Positions 8,091 to 16,466 of a stretch of DNA of 64,000 nucleotides are shown one piece after another. The number at the start of each line of letters is the position of its first letter. Positions within the stretch are counted from its first letter, which is position 1. This DNA is from Pontibacillus yanchengensis (GTDB lineage Bacteria > Bacillota > Bacilli > Bacillales > BH030062), in the NCBI RefSeq assembly GCF_009856295.1, contig NZ_WMEU01000004.1:248001-312000 (forward strand). Direction: 5' to 3'. The notes beneath the pieces are model-generated. The model was not told the origin of the DNA. It ran no database searches and was given only the letters and a program-made list of their open reading frames with translations. The position numbers were made by a program, and so were the translations under genes.

Positions 8091-9989
8091 ATGAGTATTT
8101 TATCAGTTGAGAATTTATACAAAACATATGGAGAGAAAGAGCTTTTTAATCATATCTCCTTTTCTATTGGGGAGCGAGAGCGGATTGGTCTGATAGGGGT
8201 AAACGGAACAGGTAAATCAACACTATTAAAAGTTCTAGCAGGAATCGACTCTCCAGAAGAAGGGCATCTAAGTCATGCTAATCAGTTTCATATCGAGTAC
8301 CTTGCTCAAGAGCCTTCCTTGGACCATTCATTAAATGTTCTTCAGCAAATATATTATGGTGATTCCCAAATTATGAGAACAATGAGGAGCTATGAGCAAG
8401 CATTACGTGAACTAGAACGGGCTCCTGAAGATACCAAACAACAAGAAAAATTATTCAAAGCTCAGCAAAAGATGGACGAATATGATGCATGGGAAGCAAA
8501 TACTGTAGCGAAAACAGTGTTAACGAAGCTTGGTATATCAGATTTTGAGAAACCTGTTAGTGAACTGTCAGGTGGTCAGAAAAAACGGGTGGCTATAGCG
8601 AAGGCATTAATTCAACGTGCTGACTTACTTATTTTGGACGAGCCTACAAACCATCTAGATAATGAAACGATTGAGTGGCTGGAATCGTTCCTTGCTCAAT
8701 ATCAGGGCTCTCTTATCGTTGTTACACACGACCGTTATTTCTTGAATCGTGTTACGAATCGAATCTATGAACTCGATAAAGGACGATTGTTTATTTATGA
8801 CGGAAACTATGAAACATTTTTAGAAAAGAAAGCGGAACGTGAAGAACAAGAACAACAATATGAACAAAAACGACAAAACATCTTAAGACGAGAACTTGCT
8901 TGGTTAAAGAGAGGACCAAAAGCAAGGGGTACCAAGCAAAAGGCGAGAAAAGATCGTGCGGAAGAACTCATGAATGAAAAGTCCCATGCTCCAGATGACC
9001 AAGTCGATATTTCCATTGGTTCTAAGCGCTTAGGAAATGATGTGTTAGAGCTTGAATCGATTTCGAAATCCTTTGAGGGCGCACCAATTATTGAAGACTT
9101 TTCCTATCTTGTTGTCCCGGGGGAACGCCTTGGCATTATTGGACCAAATGGAAGCGGAAAAACGACGTTACTGAACATTATGGCTGGAAGAATGCAGGCA
9201 GACCAAGGAACTATTGAACAAGGGCAGACCGTTAAGATTGGTTACTACACACAAGATCACCAAGAAATGGACGCATCGTTACGTGTTATTGAATATATTA
9301 AGGAAGAGGCAGAAGTGGTGTACACTGCTGAGGGGGATGAAGTCACAGCAGAGCAGATGCTCGAACGATTTATGTTTCCTCGTTATATGCAATGGAACTA
9401 CATCTCAAGGCTTTCTGGCGGAGAACGCCGACGTCTCTATCTGCTTCGAGTATTGATGCAGGAGCCAAATGTTCTCTTTTTAGACGAGCCTACGAACGAT
9501 TTAGATACGCAAACGTTAACGGTTCTAGAAGAATACCTTGAACACTTCCCTGGTGTAGTCGTAACCGTTTCGCACGATCGCTATTTCTTAGACAGAGTAG
9601 TGGACCACTTGGTTGCCTTTGAAGGTGATGGTAAAACACGTCGTTTTCAAGGGAACTATACAGAATATCTTGAGTTGAAAAAGCAAGAAGAAGGGGAAGC
9701 TTTAGCTGCTCAGAGGGAGAAAGCAAAGGAAGAGAAAAAAGAATCTCCAAAGCATAAGCAAAAGCGTAAAAAGTTATCCTATCGTGAACAACAAGAGTGG
9801 AATACGATTGAAGACCGAATCGAAGAACTTGAGCTACGCTATGAAGAAGTTCAAAATGAAATCACCGCAACAGGCAGTGATGCAGTAAAAGCTCAAGAAC
9901 TGCTTGAAGAGCAACAAGAAATCGAATCCAAATTAGAAGACCTCATGCAACGATGGGAAGAACTATCAACTATTGTTGAAGGGGAATGA
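8091..9989 (+). CDS. ABC-F family ATPase (Uup/YfmR-like)
   Basis: A soluble tandem ATPase without membrane domains. The family acts on ribosomes to relieve stalling or protect the peptidyl-transferase centre. Two nucleotide-binding domains are present: Walker A GVNGTGKST and GPNGSGKTT, signatures LSGGQKKR and LSGGERRR, and Walker B LILDEPTNHLD and LFLDEPTNDLD. A charged interdomain linker (about residues 235-310) and a C-terminal Glu/Lys-rich coiled coil (about 545-632) match the Uup/YfmR type. The length of 632 aa is as expected. It follows ywbE closely and has its own terminator. YfmR is the likeliest orthologue, but paralogues are similar. Confidence 0.9.
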   Translation: MSILSVENLYKTYGEKELFNHISFSIGERERIGLIGVNGTGKSTLLKVLAGIDSPEEGHLSHANQFHIEYLAQEPSLDHSLNVLQQIYYGDSQIMRTMRSYEQALRELERAPEDTKQQEKLFKAQQKMDEYDAWEANTVAKTVLTKLGISDFEKPVSELSGGQKKRVAIAKALIQRADLLILDEPTNHLDNETIEWLESFLAQYQGSLIVVTHDRYFLNRVTNRIYELDKGRLFIYDGNYETFLEKKAEREEQEQQYEQKRQNILRRELAWLKRGPKARGTKQKARKDRAEELMNEKSHAPDDQVDISIGSKRLGNDVLELESISKSFEGAPIIEDFSYLVVPGERLGIIGPNGSGKTTLLNIMAGRMQADQGTIEQGQTVKIGYYTQDHQEMDASLRVIEYIKEEAEVVYTAEGDEVTAEQMLERFMFPRYMQWNYISRLSGGERRRLYLLRVLMQEPNVLFLDEPTNDLDTQTLTVLEEYLEHFPGVVVTVSHDRYFLDRVVDHLVAFEGDGKTRRFQGNYTEYLELKKQEEGEALAAQREKAKEEKKESPKHKQKRKKLSYREQQEWNTIEDRIEELELRYEEVQNEITATGSDAVKAQELLEEQQEIESKLEDLMQRWEELSTIVEGE

Positions 9990-10009
9990 GTTGAATAAAG
10001 GTCAAGTTG

Positions 10010-10046
10010 AGAAGCAATCTAATTCCATTGGATTGCTTCTTTTTTG
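10010..10046 (+). terminator. terminator after the ABC-F gene
   Basis: GAAGCAATC and GATTGCTTC form a nine-pair stem with TTTTTT after it. Confidence 0.85.
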
Positions 10047-10149
10047 TCGGACAGTATTCCATATAAGAGGCATAATCTTGAAGACTTGAAATTGAGATAA
10101 ATTTGGTAATCGCACAGAAAGAGCGATGTTTCCGTAGATTTAGTTAGAA

Positions 10150-10216
10150 TAAAGGTGGCCGTGGAACAACTCGCGTCCTGCCGGCGAGAGTCTCCTTGTT
10201 CCACGGCCACCTTTGC
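10150..10216. repeat. long imperfect palindrome, GC-rich intergenic element
   Basis: AAAGGTGGCCGTGGAACAA is repeated as its exact reverse complement about 28 bases later, giving a 19-pair stem. The loop itself is GC-rich (GCCGGCGAGAG). GCGATGTTTCCGT before and ACGGAAATATTGCG after give a second, imperfect outer inverted repeat. No ORF of note. It could be a small palindromic mobile relic. The rest of the 9990-10810 gap holds only this element, the terminator and the repeat at 10446-10640. Confidence 0.55.
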
Positions 10217-10445
10217 TAGTATTGGGAGCAACGGAAATATTGCGAAGTTAGAGAGGTTGAGGTATTTGAATATCTTCTGACGGTCTACACCCTAGTAAGT
10301 TCTAGTATCACAATTGGTTCATAACAAAAAATGCTGTGGCAAGAAAGCTAATGAACATTTAGTTCGCTGTTTGTAAAAAATAAAGTTTTATTTGTCCGTA
10401 AGATCTAACCAAAGAGGGTTTTCACTAAAAATAAGGGCTTATATG

Positions 10446-10640
10446 TCCTTTCGGGAGACATACAACATTTGGCCGCGGTTCCGATAGCCATTACCCGGCT
10501 GGGGGTGAAGGGGAACTACGAGACTCCCGCGGGAGAAAGAGGTTGGTGAGACCCCGGAGGGAGCAAAGCGACTGAGAAGGCTCACCAGCTCGCCCGCAGG
10601 AAAGCGAGTTGCTTCACCGTAACCGTAACGCCCTTCCACG
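10446..10640. repeat. GC-rich Bacillaceae-type intergenic repeat
   Basis: A GC-rich island in AT-rich surroundings containing GAGACTCCCGCGGGAG, GGTGAGACCCCGGAGGGAG, GCGACTGAGAAGGCTCACC and CGCCCGCAGGAAAGCGAG. I know this motif order from dispersed intergenic repeats in many Bacillaceae genomes, where they are present in many copies without a clear function. It includes self-complementary cores (CTCCCGCGGGAG). An ORF crossing it on the minus strand looks accidental. Confidence 0.6.
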
Positions 10641-10810
10641 TTTCAAGTATCGGACCCATCACCTTTTGAATATATCTCGAACTAAAGTCTTCAAGATAAT
10701 GGGGCTATTATATAAAAGAATATTTACAAATAAAAACGTCTCATCCATGTCTTACTTTCTTCTCTCAATCATATACATGTAAAGTGTGGACAAAAAGGAG
10801 GGAAGAGGCA

Positions 10811-11620
10811 GTGGATAAGTATGAGGAAAGCGCCCTTTTTGAACATAAGTTTTGGTTGCAGGTATTAGGGGATCACGCTAGGTTTATTAGGGATGCTTTA
10901 TACCCTTCTGAAACGATTGATATTAAGCAAGCAAACGACTATATAGAATTGTTTGATGCCTACCTAAATAGAGTTAGAAATGAACATATGGATAATATGC
11001 AAACGTTCACGAACGAAGTCGGCAAACAGGTTCGAACGTTTCGTCACTTTAAGCTTTCATTATTGGAAAGTAATCTGCAGGGAGAAATAGGAGTTCATTT
11101 ATCCCCAACTTTTTTCAATCATATGGTTAATGAGTTAGAGGAATATTTGTTAGTCATTGCCTACTTAGGGAAAGGTGAAATACCCCCTATTTTTCACGAA
11201 CTACATCATCATATGCTTTGGTTGTTAGATGCAAGTGGCCATGCTGGAGCGATTCATGATCAGTTAGATGGCGTGGAAAAACGGTTGAGAAACAGAAGTG
11301 AAGAATTTACCAAGCACTTTAATCAATTTTATATGAAAGCAGTTGAGTTAACAGGGTATTTACGGACGAATCTAGAGAATTTCCCCGCACTAAACAAATT
11401 CAACGATGATGTCGAAGTGGAAATGTATTTATTTAAAACGTTTTTGAATGAGTTAGAGGAGCTGGAGCTTTCAGAAACCTTACTGGGAACTTTTTCAGGA
11501 CTAATGGCAGATCATATGGTTCGAGAAGAGTGCTATTACTTATATAAAATAGCGGAGTCAACACAAAGTGAATATCCTTCTTGTGATCCTACAAAGCCTA
11601 GAACAGAAGATCCTTATTAA
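10811..11620 (+). CDS. DUF2935 family protein
   Basis: A protein of about 269 residues, all-helical in appearance, with family-like segments ALFEHKFWLQVLGDHARFI, LHHHMLWLLDASGHAGAI and the later MADHMVREECYYLYKI. It has two similar halves in the manner of DUF2935, with repeated His/Glu pairs that suggest metal binding as in hemerythrin-like or ferritin-like bundles; the biochemical role is not known. The open frame runs from GTG 10784, but AGGAGGG at 10796-10802 is within it, so the start is taken as GTG 10811 (VDKYEES). Monocistronic with its own terminator. Confidence 0.87.
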   Translation: MDKYEESALFEHKFWLQVLGDHARFIRDALYPSETIDIKQANDYIELFDAYLNRVRNEHMDNMQTFTNEVGKQVRTFRHFKLSLLESNLQGEIGVHLSPTFFNHMVNELEEYLLVIAYLGKGEIPPIFHELHHHMLWLLDASGHAGAIHDQLDGVEKRLRNRSEEFTKHFNQFYMKAVELTGYLRTNLENFPALNKFNDDVEVEMYLFKTFLNELEELELSETLLGTFSGLMADHMVREECYYLYKIAESTQSEYPSCDPTKPRTEDPY

Positions 11621-11645
11621 GCAACCAGTATTGGTTGCTTTTATT
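11618..11645 (+). terminator. terminator after the DUF2935 gene
   Basis: AAGCAACC and GGTTGCTT form an eight-pair stem overlapping the stop codon, with TTTTATTTT after it. Confidence 0.75.
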
Positions 11646-11840
11646 TTGGCCGAAAAACAGTGATAATGGCGGTTTCCAATGTGTTGGAGCAGACACATTA
11701 CTGTCCCCTTGCAATCAGTGTTTACTTTTTATAAAGTTTTCTTAAGTACCATATATTACAAGTCCTCTCTTTGTATGTAATACCCCCTTTTTATCACAAA
11801 TTAGATTGTAGGTATTTTTACAAATTCGGAGGAATGATTT

Positions 11841-13040
11841 ATGAAAGAGAAAAAGTGGGACTTATTTGCATTAGCTTCTATTCCTCTATTGATGACGCTT
11901 GGGAATTCAATGCTTATCCCTGTTCTTCCCATCATGGAAAAGGAAATTGAAATTACCTCTTTTCAATCTAGTTTGATTATTACGATCTACTCCATTATAG
12001 CCATACCTCTTATACCAATATCAGGGTACTTATCTGATAAGTGGGGGCGTAAAAAAGTCATTATTCCCTGTTTAATCATTGTGGGGATTGGCGGAGCTCT
12101 AGCTGCTTTTGCTGCTTGGAAGGTGGAAAATCCACTAATGCTCATTCTTATTGGGAGGTTCATTCAAGGTGTTGGTGCATCAGGTGCCTTCCCAGTGGTG
12201 ATTCCAACAGTTGGGGATATGTTTAAAGAAGAAGAGGAGGTAAGTAAAGGATTAGGCATTATTGAAACAGCTAATACGTTTGGCAAGGTATTAAGCCCGG
12301 TTCTTGGTGCTTTGTTAGCTGTCATTCTTTGGTTTATACCTTTTGTAGCGATTCCTGTGCTAGCTCTTATTGCCATTTTATTAGTTATGATATTGGTGAA
12401 AGTTCCTAAAGAAGAACAACAGGAAGAAACACATACATTCAAGGAATTCCTGCATATGATTAAAGATTTATTTAAAAAGAATAGTCATTGGCTTTCCGCT
12501 ATTTTCATCTCTGGTGGAATCTTCATGTTTGTTCTGTTTGGTTTCTTGTTCCATTTTTCAAATTTATTGGAGGATGAGTATAAGAAATTTGGATATATAA
12601 AAGGGTTATTATTAGCTGTGCCGTTACTGTTTCTATGTGCTGCATCTTATATAGCTGGGAGTAAAGTGGGCCAGAATAAAAAAGCCATGAAAAATCTTAT
12701 TCTTATTGGTCATGCAATTGCATCCATTGCACTTATTTTTGTGCAAGGAGAGCTACTGATTCGATATTTATTATTGTTATCTATTGCGGGGGTAGGGATA
12801 GGCTTAGCATTACCTTGCTTAGATGCTTATATAACGGAAGGAACTCCTAAAGAAGAAAGAGGAACGATTACATCATTATATAGTAGTATGAGGTTCGTTG
12901 GAGTCGCAGCAGGTCCTCCAGTGATTGCGGTGATGATGAAGAGTACTCCAACATGGATCTATTACCTATTTGCTATTCTTTGCTTAATTGGCTTCTTTAT
13001 AAATTGGTGGGCCATTAAACCTGATGAGCAAGATGGGTGA
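11841..13040 (+). CDS. MFS transporter (drug or siderophore exporter type)
   Basis: A 399-residue major facilitator with twelve hydrophobic helices. The first four helices carry the exporter signatures: GYLSDKWGRKKV (loop 2-3 motif A) and IGRFIQGVGASGAFPVVIP, and a later GTITSLYSSMRFVGVAAGPP. This pattern is shared with Bacillus multidrug/bacillibactin-type DHA1 exporters, which use the proton gradient. The ribosome binding site is CGGAGGA. No regulator is adjacent, so the substrate is unknown. Confidence 0.88.
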   Translation: MKEKKWDLFALASIPLLMTLGNSMLIPVLPIMEKEIEITSFQSSLIITIYSIIAIPLIPISGYLSDKWGRKKVIIPCLIIVGIGGALAAFAAWKVENPLMLILIGRFIQGVGASGAFPVVIPTVGDMFKEEEEVSKGLGIIETANTFGKVLSPVLGALLAVILWFIPFVAIPVLALIAILLVMILVKVPKEEQQEETHTFKEFLHMIKDLFKKNSHWLSAIFISGGIFMFVLFGFLFHFSNLLEDEYKKFGYIKGLLLAVPLLFLCAASYIAGSKVGQNKKAMKNLILIGHAIASIALIFVQGELLIRYLLLLSIAGVGIGLALPCLDAYITEGTPKEERGTITSLYSSMRFVGVAAGPPVIAVMMKSTPTWIYYLFAILCLIGFFINWWAIKPDEQDG

Positions 13041-13127
13041 GTAACGAAAAGACTAGGAACAGTGCTCATCCACTGTGGACTTATCTAGACATAGATAAAC
13101 TACATCTTATATTCGCTGAAAAATAAA

Positions 13128-13154
13128 AAAAGGTGATCCTCATGATCACCTTTA
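13128..13154. terminator. bidirectional terminator between MFS and DUF948 genes
   Basis: AAAGGTGATC and GATCACCTTT form a perfect stem with A-run before and T-run after, overlapping the stop codon of the minus-strand gene. Confidence 0.8.
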
Positions 13155-13601
13155 CTTTGTTTTAATTTCTTGAGCCATTTCTTTAAGTGTTTTTCGTTTT
13201 TGGGTGAAATAGTAACCTAAAGCTAGTGCTCCATATAATCCATTAAGGTCACTACGATCAGCTGTCTCTCTTCCTTCTTTTGTATCTTTTTTCATTGAGT
13301 TAGTAGCATCAGCTAAGGAAGAGGATAGTTTTCGTGAGGATTCCCCTATATCACCTACAATATAGAAAAGAGGGCTTAAGGCTGCAATCTTCTTATTTAC
13401 GTCAGCAAGCGTGTCGTTACTATTATGAATGAGCTGACCTGTTTCTTTCATAACTTCATCTAGTTGATTTGGTAACTTCTCAACTGTTTGGTCGACTCCT
13501 TTTAAGACACTAGATAAACGATTCAGTGTCCGTGATAGAAAAATGGCTAGGATGACAAAGGCGATACCGATAAGTAATACTCCGATTCCTACGAAGTCCA
13601 T
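13152..13601 (-). CDS. DUF948 domain protein (YtxG-like)
   Basis: A 149-residue protein with one N-terminal transmembrane helix (about residues 4-24) and a long amphipathic, heptad-like stretch (about 25-110), typical of DUF948 proteins such as the general-stress protein YtxG. The C-terminal segment YGALALGYYFTQKRKTLKEMA is basic. It lies 27 bases downstream of a second DUF948 gene on the same strand, so the pair is probably an operon. The molecular role is unknown; an envelope-associated stress function is inferred from the family. Confidence 0.82.
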   Translation of the reverse strand: MDFVGIGVLLIGIAFVILAIFLSRTLNRLSSVLKGVDQTVEKLPNQLDEVMKETGQLIHNSNDTLADVNKKIAALSPLFYIVGDIGESSRKLSSSLADATNSMKKDTKEGRETADRSDLNGLYGALALGYYFTQKRKTLKEMAQEIKTK

Positions 13602-13628
13602 ATGAATTCCTCACTTTCCTAAGTGTAA

Positions 13629-14042
13629 TTAGCTTGTCTTCTTATTAGAATAGGTGCTATATAAATTCATAGCTGCGTCACTCCAGCGAATGATGTTTGT
13701 TAATTGGTCGGTTTGTTTGGAAGATTGCATCGAAAAGTGAGCAGCTCCTCTACTTAATGCATCGTTGATATTATGTAATGACTCTCCAACGTTATGTAAG
13801 GAGTCAAACACGCCATCTGTTGAATCTACTTTGTGTTGAATATCTTCTGTGAGGCTATTGGTTTTATGTACAAGTTGTTCTGATTCATGGGATATCTCCT
13901 GCATCTTCGTCTCTAACTCTGACACAGTGTGGTCCAGACTTTGGATGGTTGAACTCACTCCATTGAGTGTTTTCACAATAAAAAAGGTTAGGTAAGCAAA
14001 AGCTAACGCCACTAATAATGCACTAATATAAATAAGTTCCAT
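13629..14042 (-). CDS. DUF948 domain protein, second copy
   Basis: A 137-residue paralogue of the neighbouring gene: N-terminal helix (LIYISALLVALAFAYLTFFI) followed by a coiled-coil-like region with repeated hydroxyl, Glu and Gln residues. The frame is open further upstream to 14183, but AGGAGG lies 12 bases before ATG 14042, and the added sequence (basic, Cys-rich, extending through the promoter region) is not protein-like, so the shorter form is preferred. Tandem with the gene at 13152 and divergent from the YihY gene. Confidence 0.78.
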   Translation of the reverse strand: MELIYISALLVALAFAYLTFFIVKTLNGVSSTIQSLDHTVSELETKMQEISHESEQLVHKTNSLTEDIQHKVDSTDGVFDSLHNVGESLHNINDALSRGAAHFSMQSSKQTDQLTNIIRWSDAAMNLYSTYSNKKTS

Positions 14043-14070
14043 TTTACATAGACACCTCCTAAGAAATAAT

Positions 14071-14095
14071 TTACCCCTTTTTTGATGAGCAAAAC
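14071..14095 (-). promoter_or_regulatory. possible sigma-B promoter for the DUF948 pair
   Basis: On the minus strand GTTTTG (14095-14090), 13 bases, then GGGTAA (14076-14071), against a sigma-B consensus of GTTTAA and GGGTAT. It is only a partial match, but DUF948 genes in Bacillus are general-stress genes and the distance to ATG 14042 is suitable. Confidence 0.3.
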
Positions 14096-14204
14096 ACCAC
14101 GATTTACAATTATTTAAACATATTCTATTGTTTTTTAGATTACACCTGTACAAGTAAAGGGTAAGAGGGGGAAAAGGATACATTTTATAAAGGGGGTAAT
14201 TTCG

Positions 14205-15032
14205 GTGCCTAAATGGAAAGGATTCATGAAAGAATTAGGGACAGAGTTTCAAAAAGATAACGTACCTTTACTGGCGGCAGCACAGGCTTATTACTATCTA
14301 CTTGCTATTGTACCAATGTTGATTTTAATATTATCTTTGGTACCATACTTAAATATTGATCCAAATGCGGCAGTTAAATTTATTAGTAACTCACTACCTG
14401 ATGGAACAGCTTCTGTATTCCGTGAAAATATTATTAGCATTGTCACACAGCCAAAAGGTGGGTTGCTGACAATCGGGATATTAGGAACAATATGGTCAGC
14501 ATCCAGTGGGATGACAGCTTTTATACAAGCTTCCAATCAAGCTTATGACGTTAAAGAAGACCGTTCGTTTGTCAAGGTGAAGCTATTATCTATATTCTTA
14601 ACATTTGGAATGATTCTAGCGCTCGCTGTTGCATTACTTTTACCTGTATTTGGGGAAGTGATTTTCAACTTTGTTCAGTCTTTTGTTTCGTTACCTGGTG
14701 AAATAATGGTGTTATTGCAATTAGCTAGATGGCTGATTAGTATCATTGTCATGAGTGGAGTACTTCTGCTGTTATATCGTTTTGCACCCAATAAGAAGCT
14801 TCCTTTTTCAGGGATTTTACCTGGGGCGATTTTGACTACGGTTCTATGGCTAATCATTTCTTTTGCGTTCTCTTTTTATGTGAGCAATTTCGGAAATTAT
14901 TCAGCTACGTACGGAAGTTTAGGTGGCATTATTATATTAATGATTTGGTTCTTCTTAACAGGTCTTATCTTGATGGTGGGGGCAGAGATTAATTACATCT
15001 TAAATCGACAAAAACACTCAACGGGTTCATGA
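14205..15032 (+). CDS. YihY/BrkB family inner-membrane protein
   Basis: A 275-residue protein with about six transmembrane helices and the YihY/BrkB features LLAAAQAYYYLLAIVPM near the N-terminus, LLTIGILGTIWSASSGM in the middle and SLGGIIILMIWFFLTGLILM near the end. Older records call this family ribonuclease BN in error; the true function is uncertain. Start GTG 14205, with AAAGGGGG about eight bases upstream. Divergent from the DUF948 genes and ended by its own terminator. Confidence 0.9.
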   Translation: MPKWKGFMKELGTEFQKDNVPLLAAAQAYYYLLAIVPMLILILSLVPYLNIDPNAAVKFISNSLPDGTASVFRENIISIVTQPKGGLLTIGILGTIWSASSGMTAFIQASNQAYDVKEDRSFVKVKLLSIFLTFGMILALAVALLLPVFGEVIFNFVQSFVSLPGEIMVLLQLARWLISIIVMSGVLLLLYRFAPNKKLPFSGILPGAILTTVLWLIISFAFSFYVSNFGNYSATYGSLGGIIILMIWFFLTGLILMVGAEINYILNRQKHSTGS

Positions 15033-15093
15033 GTTACAAGTAAAGAAAAAGTTGTGGATGGAAAGCGAGATTTAGTTACATTGAAAGACAAAA

Positions 15094-15124
15094 GAAAGAC
15101 CTTGGAGTAAATCCAGGGTCTTTC
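15094..15124 (+). terminator. terminator after the YihY gene
   Basis: GAAAGACCTTGGA pairs with TCCAGGGTCTTTC (one G-T pair), followed by ATTCTT. Confidence 0.75.
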
Positions 15125-15218
15125 ATTCTTGTATAGCATTCTATAGTTTGCTTGTTTGTATATCACTTTATAAGTTATACAGGACACATCCAGCTTCTAT
15201 CCCGGAGGGTTTTTGATC

Positions 15219-15704
15219 TTATAACAAAAAATCTTTAATCTGCTTAGTAGCTTTAACCGGATCGTCACTTTTACTAATGGCTGAGAGAGACACCATTAGC
15301 GCCTGCACGTATAACCGATTCGGCATTTTGCTCATCGATGCCACCAATTCCTACCATAGGGATGGAGAGGTTAGCATCGCGCATAGAGTGAATCGTTTCA
15401 ATCCCAGAGGTTTTTTTGGGCTAGTAGAAAAAATGAGGCCAACGCCGACATAATCAATGTGTTCGATGTTAGCCATTATCCCCTCTTCTAATGTGTGTAC
15501 TGATAACCCAATATAGTTTCCCACAAAATTATCCACAACGGTTCTTTTGCTTTTCCAGTTAATGACCCTACACCTTTCTCCCCGGTACTGGAAGCACGTA
15601 ACTCCACCACGAATTGCCTCTTGAAGGGCGGAAATAGGGTCATACTTACAATCTTGGCTCTCCAAAATAAAATACATTGTCAGCATATCTTTTATCTTAC
15701 TCAT
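15219..15704 (-). pseudogene. thiE: broken thiE (thiamine phosphate synthase)
   Basis: The N-terminus is recognisable from ATG 15704 (MSKIKDMLTMYFILESQD, ISALQEAIRGGVTCFQYR), with AGGAGTG in front. The central segment carrying the ND-x-HIGQ substrate region is deleted. The frame continues with IGLSVHTLEEG and DYVGVGLIFSTS, then shifts; another frame reads SIPMVGIGGIDEQNA, IRAGANGVSL and AISKSDDPVKATKQIKDFLL before the stop at 15219-15221. At least two frame breaks and one deletion are visible, so no thiamine phosphate synthase can be made. The start overlaps the end of the thiM remnant, preserving the ancestral operon spacing. Confidence 0.88.
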
Positions 15705-16015
15705 CTGTTGCACTCCTAGATTCAATGTGTTCCAGATCATCAATAGCGGCTTCATCAATCGAAGCCAATGAATCTAAAAAATGTCCCTTAAACGAGCCCG
15801 GTCCATCATTTGTCCACAGCTGCTCACGCGGTAAAAGCTGCAACTGCTTTTTCCACAGATGCTCTTTCTAAGGAAAGAAAAGCTGTAAGAACAGAACCTA
15901 ATAAACATCCTGTACCTGTAATACTTGATAATACGGAGGTTCCGTTGTGGTTTAGGTTGTTTCGTTACCATCGGAGATCACATCTGTTTTTCCAGTTAGG
16001 ACAATAAGTGTTTGG
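15697..16015 (-). pseudogene. thiM: C-terminal remnant of thiM (hydroxyethylthiazole kinase)
   Basis: Only about the last 100 codons of a gene of about 270 codons remain. Readable pieces are LIVLTGKTDVISDGNETT, TGTGCLLGSVLTAFLSLERA, VEKAVAAFTA, GPGSFKGHFLDSLASID and a C-terminus ending in SATDE with its stop overlapping the thiE ATG. GTGC-type ATP-binding and GPGSF motifs identify ThiM. At least two frame changes are needed to read through. The 5' side is fused directly to a tenA fragment, which marks a deletion end point. Confidence 0.8.
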
Positions 16016-16091
16016 AATCTGTTACCTGCCTGTTTGGAATGGATTGGAAAATAGGTTCTGCTTCTTGTCGCAGATAATCAGAAAAATTCAT
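16016..16091 (-). pseudogene. tenA: N-terminal fragment of tenA (thiaminase II)
   Basis: ATG 16091 opens MNFSDYLRQEAEPIFQSI, which matches the conserved TenA start (M-F-S-x-x-L-R-Q-E-A-x-P-I). After about 25 codons the sequence joins thiM sequence, so some 850 bp of the ancestral operon were lost. TenA recycles degraded thiamine pyrimidines; this fragment cannot. Confidence 0.65.
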
Positions 16092-16157
16092 AGGTGCAAT
16101 AGTATTTGGAAGCACTAGAGGGCGTAGAATGCGAGGGAGTAGATTGGCAGATATACA

Positions 16158-16187
16158 TAAAAAAATCGCTCCGGAACTGGAGCGGTT
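16158..16187 (-). terminator. expression-platform terminator of the relic TPP riboswitch
   Basis: On the minus strand CGCTCC, five-base loop, GGAGCG, then ATTTTTTT. It lies between the TPP aptamer and the tenA fragment, where a TPP riboswitch would place its terminator. Confidence 0.7.
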
Positions 16188-16257
16188 TGGGGTTAATGTG
16201 TCATCAAAGTTTACACGTATATACATAACGCCTACGTGAGCGCTACAGCCACCGACT

Positions 16258-16322
16258 CCACTTCCCTTCGCTGGTACTAACTAGAACCGTATTTCAGCCT
16301 CTTGAAGAGGCGCCACTAGTGG
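16258..16322 (-). promoter_or_regulatory. degenerate TPP riboswitch (THI element)
   Basis: Read on the minus strand, P1 pairs CCACT with AGTGG. GAGGCTGAAAT stands where the GGCTGAGA motif is expected, and TACCAGCG followed by AAGGGAAGTGG matches the conserved 3' half of the thi box. The stretch corresponding to GAACCTGATCTGGATAA is shortened to TTCTAGTTAG, so key ligand-binding bases are lost. With the dead genes behind it, this is a decayed switch rather than a working one. Confidence 0.75.
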
Positions 16323-16466
16323 ACTTCCTATATTTACTAATAAGGTAACACAACCACAAGATTTCTTAACAGTAAACGAATACATCTGAAGACAGATATG
16401 TATCAATCTAACCAGCCCGTTATGAAAGTATGATAGGATAAAAGTAAAAGGAAAGGGAGTGTTAGG

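Noticed and set aside
10439..10639. 66-codon minus-strand ORF
   Set aside because: It lies wholly within the GC-rich repeat, and its translation is rich in Pro, Arg and Ser as expected from such DNA in any frame.
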